DNA of 5,603 nucleotides, taken from assembly GCA_009780545.1 (NCBI GenBank), contig WQZW01000121.1, forward strand, positions 1-5,603, in the 5' to 3' direction. The position numbers were made by a program, and so were the translations under genes. This DNA comes from Treponema sp. (GTDB taxonomy: Bacteria; Spirochaetota; Spirochaetia; Treponematales; Breznakiellaceae). The notes below the pieces were generated by a model that did not search any database, was not told the origin of the DNA, and was given only the letters and a program-made list of their open reading frames with translations. Of the stretch, positions 1 through 5,406 are shown piece after piece (positions within the stretch are counted from its first letter, which is position 1; every line of letters begins with the position of its first letter).

Positions 1-1344
1 CTGTTCGGACAGTACATCGCCCGTCTGCCTTTGACCAAAACCGCGACAATCGTTCACGGCAACGCTTTGCGTATTGATTGGGAAAGCGTCGTGCCGAAAA
101 CGGAGCTGAGTTTTATTTTGGGGAATCCGCCGTTCAACGGAGCACGGACAATGACCGACGCGCAGAAGAGCGATATGCTTCATGTTTTTGGAAATACGAA
201 AGGTACGGGCAATTTGGATTATGTTACCGCATGGTACAAAAAAGCTGCGGATATGATGGGCGACGCGGCGGCAAGGGCGGCTTTTGTTTCCACCAACTCG
301 ATTACGCAAGGCGAGCAACCGGGAATTCTGTGGAAACCGCTAATGGACAATGGTATTTTCATCAATTTTGGGATACCTACCTTTAAGTGGAGCAACGAGG
401 CGAAAGGCAAAGCGGCGGTGCATTGCGTGATTATCGGTTTTAGCTACGCACGGACTACACCGAATATAAATCCTTATCTTTTGGATGCTCCGAATGTGTT
501 TATCGACAAACGGCAAAAACCGTTGTGCGACGTGCCGGAAATCACCCGGGGAAGCGACCCGGTGGACGGCGGCAACTTAATTATAGAGGAGGATGAATAC
601 GAGGATTTCATCAAAAGAGAACCTTCGGCGGCCAAGTATGTCAGGCAATATATGATGGGCAATGAATTCCTTAACAACAAAAAACGATACTGTTTATGGC
701 TCGTCGATGCAGCTCCGGACGACTTACTCAAATTGCCGCTGTTAAAGGAGCGGATAGAAAAGTGCCGCCAAATGAGGCTCGCAAGTTCAAGGGCCAACAC
801 GCTCAAGGCGGCCGATACTCCGTTTTTGTTCGAGAGCAACAGGCAGCCTGACACGGATTACATTGTCCTGCCGAAAGTGTCATCGGAGCATAGACGGTAT
901 ATTCCCATTGGATATTTAAGCAAGGATGTCATCGTGGGTGATACGACATTCACGGTTTCGAATGCGAATCTTTATCATTTTGGTGTATTGACTTCCAGCA
1001 TCCATAATGCCTGGATAAGGTACGTGTGCGGAAGGCTTGAAATGCGTTACCGTTATTCCAACACACTTGTCTACAACAATTTTCCGTGGCCCGATTCAAC
1101 GGACGCACAGAAAGCGGAAATTGAAAGGTTCGCACAGGCTGTATTAAACGCACGGGCATTGCACCCCGAAAGCAGTCTTGCCGCTCTCTACAATCAGCTC
1201 TCAATGCCGCCCGAACTGCTGAAGGCACACAAGGAGCTTGACAGGGCTGTGATGAAGTTGTATAATTTTAGCAAGGATATGACGGAGGCCGAAATCGTGG
1301 CGGCGTTGATGGAGCGGTATTTGGGGTTGGTTGGGGGAGGATGA
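1..1344 (+). CDS. MmeI/YeeA-like adenine-N6 DNA methyltransferase, C-terminal part (5' partial)
   Basis: Transfers a methyl group from S-adenosylmethionine to adenine N6 in a specific DNA site; in MmeI-type (type IIL) enzymes one polypeptide carries nuclease, methylase and target recognition. The frame is open from base 1, and the 447 residues seen are roughly the second half of a family usually about 900 residues or more. The catalytic motif IV NPPF is at 124-135, followed by the family-typical stretch STNSITQGEQ near 290-319. The middle (about 550-1000) should be the target recognition domain. The end carries the RYRYSNTLVYNNFPWPD-type motif (about 1045-1095) and a helical C-terminus typical of MmeI relatives. 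SAM motif I and any N-terminal nuclease lie upstream of the window, so whether it also cuts DNA cannot be judged. A TTG at 31 is not the real start, because family-like sequence (FGQYIARLPL) precedes it. Its TGA overlaps the next gene's ATG. Sure of the family; the recognition site is unknown. Confidence 0.93.
   Translation: MFGQYIARLPLTKTATIVHGNALRIDWESVVPKTELSFILGNPPFNGARTMTDAQKSDMLHVFGNTKGTGNLDYVTAWYKKAADMMGDAAARAAFVSTNSITQGEQPGILWKPLMDNGIFINFGIPTFKWSNEAKGKAAVHCVIIGFSYARTTPNINPYLLDAPNVFIDKRQKPLCDVPEITRGSDPVDGGNLIIEEDEYEDFIKREPSAAKYVRQYMMGNEFLNNKKRYCLWLVDAAPDDLLKLPLLKERIEKCRQMRLASSRANTLKAADTPFLFESNRQPDTDYIVLPKVSSEHRRYIPIGYLSKDVIVGDTTFTVSNANLYHFGVLTSSIHNAWIRYVCGRLEMRYRYSNTLVYNNFPWPDSTDAQKAEIERFAQAVLNARALHPESSLAALYNQLSMPPELLKAHKELDRAVMKLYNFSKDMTEAEIVAALMERYLGLVGGG
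1264..1335 (+). repeat. Direct repeat, copy 1 (intact methyltransferase 3' end)
   Basis: Imperfect direct repeat partner of the degenerate copy at 2656-2730, in the same orientation and reading frame. The second copy lacks 9 bases relative to this one. Together they bracket the HNH gene and the small ORF, about 1.3 kb. Confidence 0.75.
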
Positions 1345-2237
1345 TGGCTGCATGTATCTATTGCTGCAAAGAAAGTCCGCCAGATGAATCTTGGTCTCCA
1401 GAGCATATCGTGCCACAATCGCTCGGAAACAGACGGTTGAAATTGGAGAATATGGTTTGCAACACCTGCAATCATAAATTAGGGAAAACTGTCGATTGGG
1501 ATTTACAACGAGCAATGGAACAATATGACAATCTGAAGAAACAAATTGTCAAAGGTATTAAAGGTTATGATACAATTAATAATATTGACAAATATGCATC
1601 TTTGGATAGAACAACTGGAAAACACACCCTTCACACTAGGCAGAGGTCTGGTTCTATAAAGGAAGCAGTGAAAAGCAAAAAAAGGGATACAGGTTTTTCT
1701 TTGAATGAAGTGCCCATATTGATAGGTGATAATATGAAAGGTGTAAGATTTTCTGTATCTGTACCAGGTGTCGATAAAGATCGATATAAATTTATGACTG
1801 ATGAGATGAACCCTTTTGGTGGAAGATCAGGCGCCATAAAAATCGCTTATGAAATGGGATACAAATGGTTTGGGGATAAATACATTGAAGATACTTTTGC
1901 TTTGAAGCTACGAGAGCATTTGTTTAAGTGCATCACTGGAGTTGCAGATAGCCCAGATTTTGCCTTTGGATATGACAGATGGAATATAGCTTCTGTTCCG
2001 AGGATTTTAAATAGCATGAATCGTGAAGGCTGCGAATTTTGTTTTTTAGCACAAAGCGGATGTATAAAACGAGGCCGCAGACGAGAACGAGGTGCCTTCA
2101 TTCACATGGTTATTAATGGGAGAGCAGAATATTTTGTAAAATTTGGCGAATATTGGAATTCTTTGTTTCAGGAATCTATTAGCTATTGCTATAAGACCGG
2201 GGAAATTGCACCAAATGGCTGCGCATGGGTGTCTTAA
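1341..2237 (+). CDS. HNH endonuclease (HNH_5-like zinc-binding type)
   Basis: Predicted metal-dependent nuclease of 298 residues. The N-terminus shows the HNH_5-type layout: C5-x2-C8, then E21-H22 with P25-x2-LG (the catalytic beta-alpha-metal half), then C40-x2-C43-N44 and G48. The four cysteines should hold a structural zinc. The remaining ~240 residues match nothing I recognise; near the C-terminus a second cysteine group (C231, C234, C241) may form another metal site, followed by a basic run (KRGRRRER). The start ATG overlaps the methyltransferase stop in ATGA, preceded by GGGGGAGG, so translation is probably coupled. Position suggests a restriction or accessory nuclease working with the methyltransferase, but MmeI-like proteins often carry their own nuclease, so it could be an independent defence gene. 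Base composition is clearly more AT-rich than both the methyltransferase and the downstream operon. The nuclease call is firm; the role is inference. Confidence 0.85.
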   Translation: MMAACIYCCKESPPDESWSPEHIVPQSLGNRRLKLENMVCNTCNHKLGKTVDWDLQRAMEQYDNLKKQIVKGIKGYDTINNIDKYASLDRTTGKHTLHTRQRSGSIKEAVKSKKRDTGFSLNEVPILIGDNMKGVRFSVSVPGVDKDRYKFMTDEMNPFGGRSGAIKIAYEMGYKWFGDKYIEDTFALKLREHLFKCITGVADSPDFAFGYDRWNIASVPRILNSMNREGCEFCFLAQSGCIKRGRRRERGAFIHMVINGRAEYFVKFGEYWNSLFQESISYCYKTGEIAPNGCAWVS

Positions 2238-2303
2238 CTTCACTAGTAAGTAATTCTGGCGAGGGTCTCTGATAAAATACTGGAAAATAGCAGGGGGTAA
2301 ACA
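2238..2303 (+). promoter_or_regulatory. Short intergenic gap with ribosome binding site for the small ORF
   Basis: The gap between the HNH gene and the 118-residue ORF ends in AGGGGG (2292-2297), 6 bases before the ATG at 2304. This is a good Shine-Dalgarno sequence and supports real translation of the small gene. I see no convincing terminator. The only promoter hint is an isolated TAAAAT-like box near 2274 without a matched -35, so the small gene is probably cotranscribed with the HNH gene. Confidence 0.55.
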
Positions 2304-2660
2304 ATGGCAAACGATCTGACAAAAGAACAGTTCATAAAGGTGCTTCTGGACGATGAAATCACCAAGCCATACGACAAAGAAGTGCTTCAAGTGTTTTATT
2401 CGTGCAAAGAGCACAAAGCTTCTTCAGATGAGGCAGGTAAAATGCTGGGGCATGGGATGCCTTTGAACTTGTGGGTTGGCGATTACGCAAAGCGCATAGC
2501 GACGAAGCACGACATCGGCTTATCGACCAGGGAATCCCAAAAATACAAATTTTGGGATTTGTTTTTCGATGGCGGAGACACCGAAACGCCATTTATCTGG
2601 CAATTGAAGCCGGATTTGGCAGAAGCCATTTATGAGACAATTTTGACAAAAGAACAATGA
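2304..2660 (+). CDS. Small protein of unknown function, restriction-island associated (118 aa)
   Basis: A 118-residue soluble protein with no signal peptide and no membrane segment. I do not recognise a named family with confidence. The middle (about residues 25-75) reads like a winged-helix or head domain: an alternation like VLQVFYSCKEHKASSDEAGK, then LGHG and LNLWVGDYAKRI. A charged/aromatic segment KYKFWDLFFDGGD (about 80-92) and FIWQLKPDLAEAI follow. This pattern recalls N-terminal non-catalytic domains found on some HNH or McrA-like restriction enzymes, but no catalytic residues are visible, and the resemblance is from memory only. It could be a stand-alone DNA-reading or specificity subunit for the adjacent HNH enzyme, or a fragment of a larger restriction protein. 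The ATG at 2304 has a strong Shine-Dalgarno sequence. The stop codon lies at the edge of a degenerate repeat of the methyltransferase 3' end, so its own C-terminus may have been cut by recombination. Confidence 0.7.
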   Translation: MANDLTKEQFIKVLLDDEITKPYDKEVLQVFYSCKEHKASSDEAGKMLGHGMPLNLWVGDYAKRIATKHDIGLSTRESQKYKFWDLFFDGGDTETPFIWQLKPDLAEAIYETILTKEQ

Positions 2661-2730
2661 AGGTAATTTTGTCAAGGACACGACACCGGCAGCGTTAATG
2701 GAACGGTATTTGGCATTGGCCTGTTGCCTA
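2656..2730 (+). pseudogene. Remnant of an MmeI-like methyltransferase 3' end (degenerate second copy)
   Basis: Read from 2665, the sequence translates as NFVKDTTPAALMERYLALA. This matches the end of the large methyltransferase, NFSKDMTEAEIVAALMERYLGL (1264-1329), apart from a three-codon gap. At base level, taatttt, caagga and cggtatttgg are exactly shared, and most other differences are single substitutions. The similarity may begin at ATGAAG (2656-2661), which also holds the small ORF's stop codon. No methyltransferase catalytic sequence is present, the frame has a stop at 2644-2646 just upstream, and it reads on without homology to a TAA at 2791-2793. It is therefore a tail fragment, left by duplication, replacement or insertion. 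The differences are too many for a recent exact duplication and fit recombination with a related allele or an old event. Confidence 0.8.
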
Positions 2731-2845
2731 AAATGCTGTCGTGCGAAGCTTAAATTTTTGGTTGGCGACATATTTTCTTTTTGCAAAAAATAAACCGGTA
2801 TTTCCCATACGACATACCAATATCATTGTTAAATTCATAACCCGG
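2731..2845. other. AT-rich intergenic spacer
   Basis: No gene is supported here. The stretch contains a perfect 12-base palindrome TTTTTGCAAAAA (2778-2789) and a weak 5-bp inverted repeat GGTAT/ATACC (2797-2801 and 2814-2818). Neither makes a convincing intrinsic terminator, because no GC-rich stem is followed by a U-run. It separates the restriction block from the promoter of the downstream operon. Confidence 0.5.
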
Positions 2846-2868
2846 ATGACACCGCACATGACATGCAC
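2846..2868 (+). repeat. Tandem direct repeat upstream of the -35 box, candidate operator
   Basis: ATGACACCGCAC (2846-2857) is followed immediately by ATGACATGCAC (2858-2868), a repeat with a period of about 12 bases. It ends 7 bases before the -35 hexamer of the DUF969-DUF979-pcp promoter. Position and period suit an activator or regulator binding as a dimer, but no regulator is identified and chance is possible. Confidence 0.35.
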
Positions 2869-2875
2869 TAGTTTC

Positions 2876-2904
2876 TTGACAACCGTATTTTTCCCCGGTA
2901 CAAT
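2876..2904 (+). promoter_or_regulatory. Sigma70-type promoter of the DUF969-DUF979-pcp operon
   Basis: A perfect -35 TTGACA (2876-2881) and near-perfect -10 TACAAT (2899-2904) are separated by exactly 17 bases. Transcription would start near 2911, giving a 5' leader of about 45 bases before the ATG at 2955. It is the best promoter in the window, and no promoter is seen between the three downstream genes. Confidence is high because both hexamers and the spacing agree and it lies at the right place. Confidence 0.85.
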
Positions 2905-2954
2905 CGATTCCAAACAGTGGGCAAAACCCGCATATTTTCAACGGAGGAAAACGG

Positions 2955-3680
2955 ATGGAATTTACGGAACTGATTCGGCTGGTCGGCATCGTCGTCGTCA
3001 TCGTCGGCTTTGCGTTCAAGCTGGAGCCGATACTGATCATCCTGTTGGGCATCGCGGCCACGGCCCTTGCCGCATGGATGAATCCGGTAACGCTGCTTGC
3101 GACCATAGGTTCGAGTTTTGTCGCGAACCGGGTGATGGCGACCTTCATCCTGATCCTTTTGGTTACAGGGACGATGGAGCGGAACGGTCTGCGGGAGTCG
3201 GCGGCAAAATTGATCGGGCGGTTCAAGGGAGCGAGTCCCGGCGCGGTGATCGCCGGCTACGGAATTATGCGGAGCATTTTCGGGATTTTTAACGTCAGCT
3301 TCGGCGGGGTCGCCGGTTTCGTCAGGCCGGTCGTCATGCCGATGGCGTTGGGTACGGTAAAGGCAGGGGGAAACGAGCCGGAGGAAAAGCATGTCGAGGA
3401 AATCAAGGGGATGGCTTCCGGCATGGAAAACGTCGCCTGGTTTTTCTTTCAGGTTCTTTTCATTACCGGCGCGGGAAATCTTCTGGTGCAGTCAACGCTG
3501 GCCGGGCTCGGCTACGAGGTCGAGCTTATCGAGCTGGTCAAGGTCGCGATTCCGGTGGCGATTTTTGCCCTGGTTTGGGGAATTGTCTACTATTACCGCA
3601 AGGACGCGAAACTGATGAAAGCCTACGCCGCCAAGCCGGCAGGTTCGGACCGATCCGAACGGACTTCGGGAAGGGGGTAG
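2955..3680 (+). CDS. DUF969 family inner-membrane protein, putative 5-oxoproline transporter subunit
   Basis: A 241-residue hydrophobic protein of the DUF969 family. About six membrane segments can be seen near residues 5-21, 24-41, 57-73, 98-122, 161-180 and 193-214. Conserved-looking glycine-rich stretches include FGIFNVSFGGVAGFVRP (108-124 or so) between segments. The C-terminus is short, charged and probably cytoplasmic. There is no cleavable signal peptide; the first segment looks like an anchor. The start ATG has GGAGG 7 bases upstream and follows the strong promoter. In many bacteria this gene lies beside a DUF979 gene and pcp, and the pair has been annotated as a likely 5-oxoproline (pyroglutamate) transporter. 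I infer that it forms a heteromeric carrier with the next product, 1 base downstream of its stop. Family assignment is firm; substrate is contextual. Confidence 0.9.
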   Translation: MEFTELIRLVGIVVVIVGFAFKLEPILIILLGIAATALAAWMNPVTLLATIGSSFVANRVMATFILILLVTGTMERNGLRESAAKLIGRFKGASPGAVIAGYGIMRSIFGIFNVSFGGVAGFVRPVVMPMALGTVKAGGNEPEEKHVEEIKGMASGMENVAWFFFQVLFITGAGNLLVQSTLAGLGYEVELIELVKVAIPVAIFALVWGIVYYYRKDAKLMKAYAAKPAGSDRSERTSGRG

Positions 3681-3681
3681 C

Positions 3682-4638
3682 ATGTTCATTGTCGAATGGT
3701 TTTTGAACCCCTCGGTCCCGGCCTCGCAGAAGGGGCTTGAGGTGATGTACCTGTTTATGGGTTTCGTCTGCCTGTACTGCGCGCTGCGCAACCTGCGCGA
3801 CCGCAAAAATTCCTCGCCGGTCGGTACGGCGGTTTTCTGGGGAACGCTGGGCGTCGTCCTTGCCGCCGGCCGTTGGCTGCCGAATGCGGTGAGCGGAATT
3901 CTCGTCGTCGTGATGACCCTGCCGGCGATACTGAGGCGGGTAAAGCCCGGTAGCAACGACGTTCCTTCCGCGGAGTACACGGCGGAACAGGCAAAGCGGA
4001 TCGGCATGAAGATCTTCGTTCCGGCCTTTTCCATCGGAACCTTTGCGATCTTTTTTGCGATTTTCCTGCCGCGCTTCGGCGCCCTCGTCGGTCTCGGCGT
4101 GGGCGTCGCGGTTTCCGGCCTTACCCTCGCGCTTTTCAACCGCGAAAACCGGCCGAAAATCTTTCTCGCCGACTCCAAACGCTTTCTGGATACCATCGGC
4201 CCGCTGTGCATGCTGCCGATGCTGCTGGCCTCCCTCGGTGCGGTATTTACCGCCGCAGGAGTCGGCGACACCATCGCCTCTCTTGTCCGCCCGATCATTC
4301 CGGACGGCAACGTTACGGTCGGCATCATCGTGTACTGTTTGGGGATGGTTCTGTTCACGATGATAATGGGGAACGCATTTGCCGCAATAACGGTGATGAC
4401 CGTGGGTGTCGGCGCGCCGTTCGTGCTGGCCCATGGTGCGAACCCGGCCGTGGTGGGAATGCTCGCGCTGACCACCGGCTACTGCGGGACGCTGATGACG
4501 CCGATGGCGGCGAACTTCAACGTCGTGCCGGTGGCGATTCTGGAGATGAGGGGAAAGTACACGGTGATCCGGAACCAGCTTGCGGTGGCGTTGCCGGTGA
4601 TGGTTTTCCAGATTATCCTGATGATACTTTTTAGCTGA
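3682..4638 (+). CDS. DUF979 family inner-membrane protein, putative 5-oxoproline transporter subunit
   Basis: A 318-residue polytopic membrane protein of the DUF979 family. Roughly nine or ten hydrophobic segments are visible, near residues 21-35, 49-63, 66-84, 110-129, 133-152, 171-192, 212-230, 233-251, 256-273 and 298-317. The segment pair around GNAFAAITVMTVGVGAPF (230-247) and TTGYCGTLMTPMAANFN (264-280) has the small-residue, broken-helix look of substrate-binding loops in ion-coupled carboxylate carriers; this is inference. The ATG lies 1 base after the DUF969 stop, with AGGGGG upstream, so the two are cotranslated and probably made in fixed ratio. Together with pcp it suggests uptake or export of pyroglutamate. 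The family call is firm. Direction of transport and the coupling ion cannot be read from the sequence. Confidence 0.9.
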   Translation: MFIVEWFLNPSVPASQKGLEVMYLFMGFVCLYCALRNLRDRKNSSPVGTAVFWGTLGVVLAAGRWLPNAVSGILVVVMTLPAILRRVKPGSNDVPSAEYTAEQAKRIGMKIFVPAFSIGTFAIFFAIFLPRFGALVGLGVGVAVSGLTLALFNRENRPKIFLADSKRFLDTIGPLCMLPMLLASLGAVFTAAGVGDTIASLVRPIIPDGNVTVGIIVYCLGMVLFTMIMGNAFAAITVMTVGVGAPFVLAHGANPAVVGMLALTTGYCGTLMTPMAANFNVVPVAILEMRGKYTVIRNQLAVALPVMVFQIILMILFS

Positions 4639-4655
4639 TCCCGGCGGAACCGGGA
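4639..4655 (+). promoter_or_regulatory. Small hairpin between DUF979 gene and pcp
   Basis: TCCCGG (4639-4644) and CCGGGA (4650-4655) form a perfect 6-bp stem with a CGGAA loop, starting right after the DUF979 stop codon. There is no following U-run, so it is not a classical terminator. It could protect the upstream mRNA segment from 3' decay or tune pcp expression. Confidence 0.4.
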
Positions 4656-4675
4656 CATAACGGAGGAGGCGTTCG

Positions 4676-5320
4676 ATGAAAATTTTGGTAACGGGTTTTG
4701 ATCCCTTCGGCGGGGACGCGATCAATCCGGCTTTTCAGGCGGTAAAACTTCTGCCGGAAAACATCGCCGGCGCGGAAGTCGCGGTTGCGGAAATTCCCAC
4801 GGTTTTCGGCAAATGCGGGGATGTGCTGCGCCGGCTGATAAAGGAACGGCGGCCGGATGCGGTGCTGTGCGTGGGACAGGCCGGCGGCCGTTCGGTGATT
4901 TCGGTGGAGAAGGTCGCCGTCAACCTGATGGAGGCCCGAATCCCGGACAACGAGAAAATGCAGCCCTCGGACGAGCCGGTGGTTCCGGGCGGGCCGGCGG
5001 CCTATTTTTCCGGCCTGCCGGTAAAGGCCATGGTTCGGGCCGTCCGGGAGCAGGGAATTCCGGCCGGCATTTCCTACACCGCCGGAACCTTCGTCTGCAA
5101 CGACGTTATGTACCGGCTCCTGCACATGGCCGCCACGGAGTTCGCCGGACTGCGGGGAGGCTTCGTCCACGTGCCCTTCGACACGGCCCAGGTCGTCGAA
5201 CGGCCGGAGGGAACCCCCAGCATGCCGATCGCGACCATAGCCCGCGCGCTGGAGTTCGCCGTCCGGGCCATCGCGGAAAACCCGGAGGACATCAAAGGCC
5301 ATGCCGGGGCGACCCACTGA
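4676..5320 (+). CDS. pcp: Pyroglutamyl-peptidase I (cysteine peptidase family C15)
   Basis: Removes N-terminal pyroglutamate (5-oxoproline) from peptides and proteins in the cytoplasm. The 214-residue length is normal for the family. The N-terminus MKILVTGFDPFGG is the family signature. The catalytic triad can be placed as Glu78 (GRSVISVEKVAVN), Cys141 (AGTFVCN) and His165 (FVHVPF), and the RIPDNE motif (89-94) is also present. It looks complete and active. The start ATG has a strong GGAGGAGG (4662-4669) 6 bases upstream. It is the third gene of the DUF969-DUF979-pcp operon, 37 bases after the previous stop. The released 5-oxoproline is presumably a carried substrate of the two membrane proteins or is passed to a 5-oxoprolinase encoded elsewhere; no pxpABC gene is in the window. 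No convincing U-tailed terminator follows. Confidence 0.97.
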   Translation: MKILVTGFDPFGGDAINPAFQAVKLLPENIAGAEVAVAEIPTVFGKCGDVLRRLIKERRPDAVLCVGQAGGRSVISVEKVAVNLMEARIPDNEKMQPSDEPVVPGGPAAYFSGLPVKAMVRAVREQGIPAGISYTAGTFVCNDVMYRLLHMAATEFAGLRGGFVHVPFDTAQVVERPEGTPSMPIATIARALEFAVRAIAENPEDIKGHAGATH

Positions 5321-5323
5321 GGT

Positions 5324-5402
5324 TTGGGGGAAGTTAGGGATGAACGGCCAATCTGCGGACGGCAGGTTGGCTTGTGGTTTTTCGGAGTAAAACCGCCCCC
5401 AA
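5324..5402 (+). ncRNA. Candidate structured RNA: nested inverted repeats forming a three-way junction
   Basis: An outer stem can form between TTGGGGG (5324-5330) and CCCCCAA (5396-5402), both perfect. Inside, GCCAATCTGC (5347-5356) pairs with GCAGGTTGGC (5362-5371), ten pairs including one G-U, with a GGACG loop. A second inner hairpin pairs GGTTTT (5376-5381) with AAAACC (5389-5394). It begins 3 bases after the pcp stop. It matches no RNA family I recognise, has no U-run, and could be a pcp 3' UTR structure, a leader for a downstream gene or a decayed mobile-element end. Only base pairing supports it; no covariation can be judged from one sequence. Confidence 0.35.
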
Positions 5403-5406
5403 CTGA

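Noticed and set aside
31..33. TTG as the start codon of the methyltransferase
   Set aside because: The frame is open from base 1 and the upstream residues FGQYIARLPL fit the family; the gene simply begins before the window.
2778..2818. Intrinsic terminator for the restriction block
   Set aside because: TTTTTGCAAAAA is an AT-only palindrome and GGTAT/ATACC is a weak 5-bp stem with no U-run; neither has the GC-rich stem plus U-tract of a terminator.
2241..2872. The 7-mer CACTAGT at 2241-2247 and again at 2866-2872 as possible insertion-site duplications
   Set aside because: The flanking bases do not match, there are no terminal inverted repeats or transposase between them, and a 7-mer pair within 600 bases can occur by chance.
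2741..3292. 183-codon plus-strand frame overlapping the promoter and the DUF969 gene
   Set aside because: It crosses the promoter, has no ribosome binding site, and its second half is an out-of-frame reading of DUF969.
3492..4725. Long minus-strand open frames opposite the DUF969/DUF979 genes
   Set aside because: They are rich in Arg, Pro, His and other GC-driven residues, have no recognisable motif, and oppose two well-supported membrane protein genes. They are shadows of GC-rich coding sequence.
4631..5317. 228-codon minus-strand frame opposite pcp
   Set aside because: The plus strand encodes an intact pcp with its full catalytic triad; the minus frame has no domain features.
5333..5403. 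Integron attC site, suggested by GTTAGGG (5333-5339) and CCCCAAC (5397-5403)
   Set aside because: attC sites have RYYYAAC first and GTTRRRY last; the order here is reversed and neither box fully fits the consensus.
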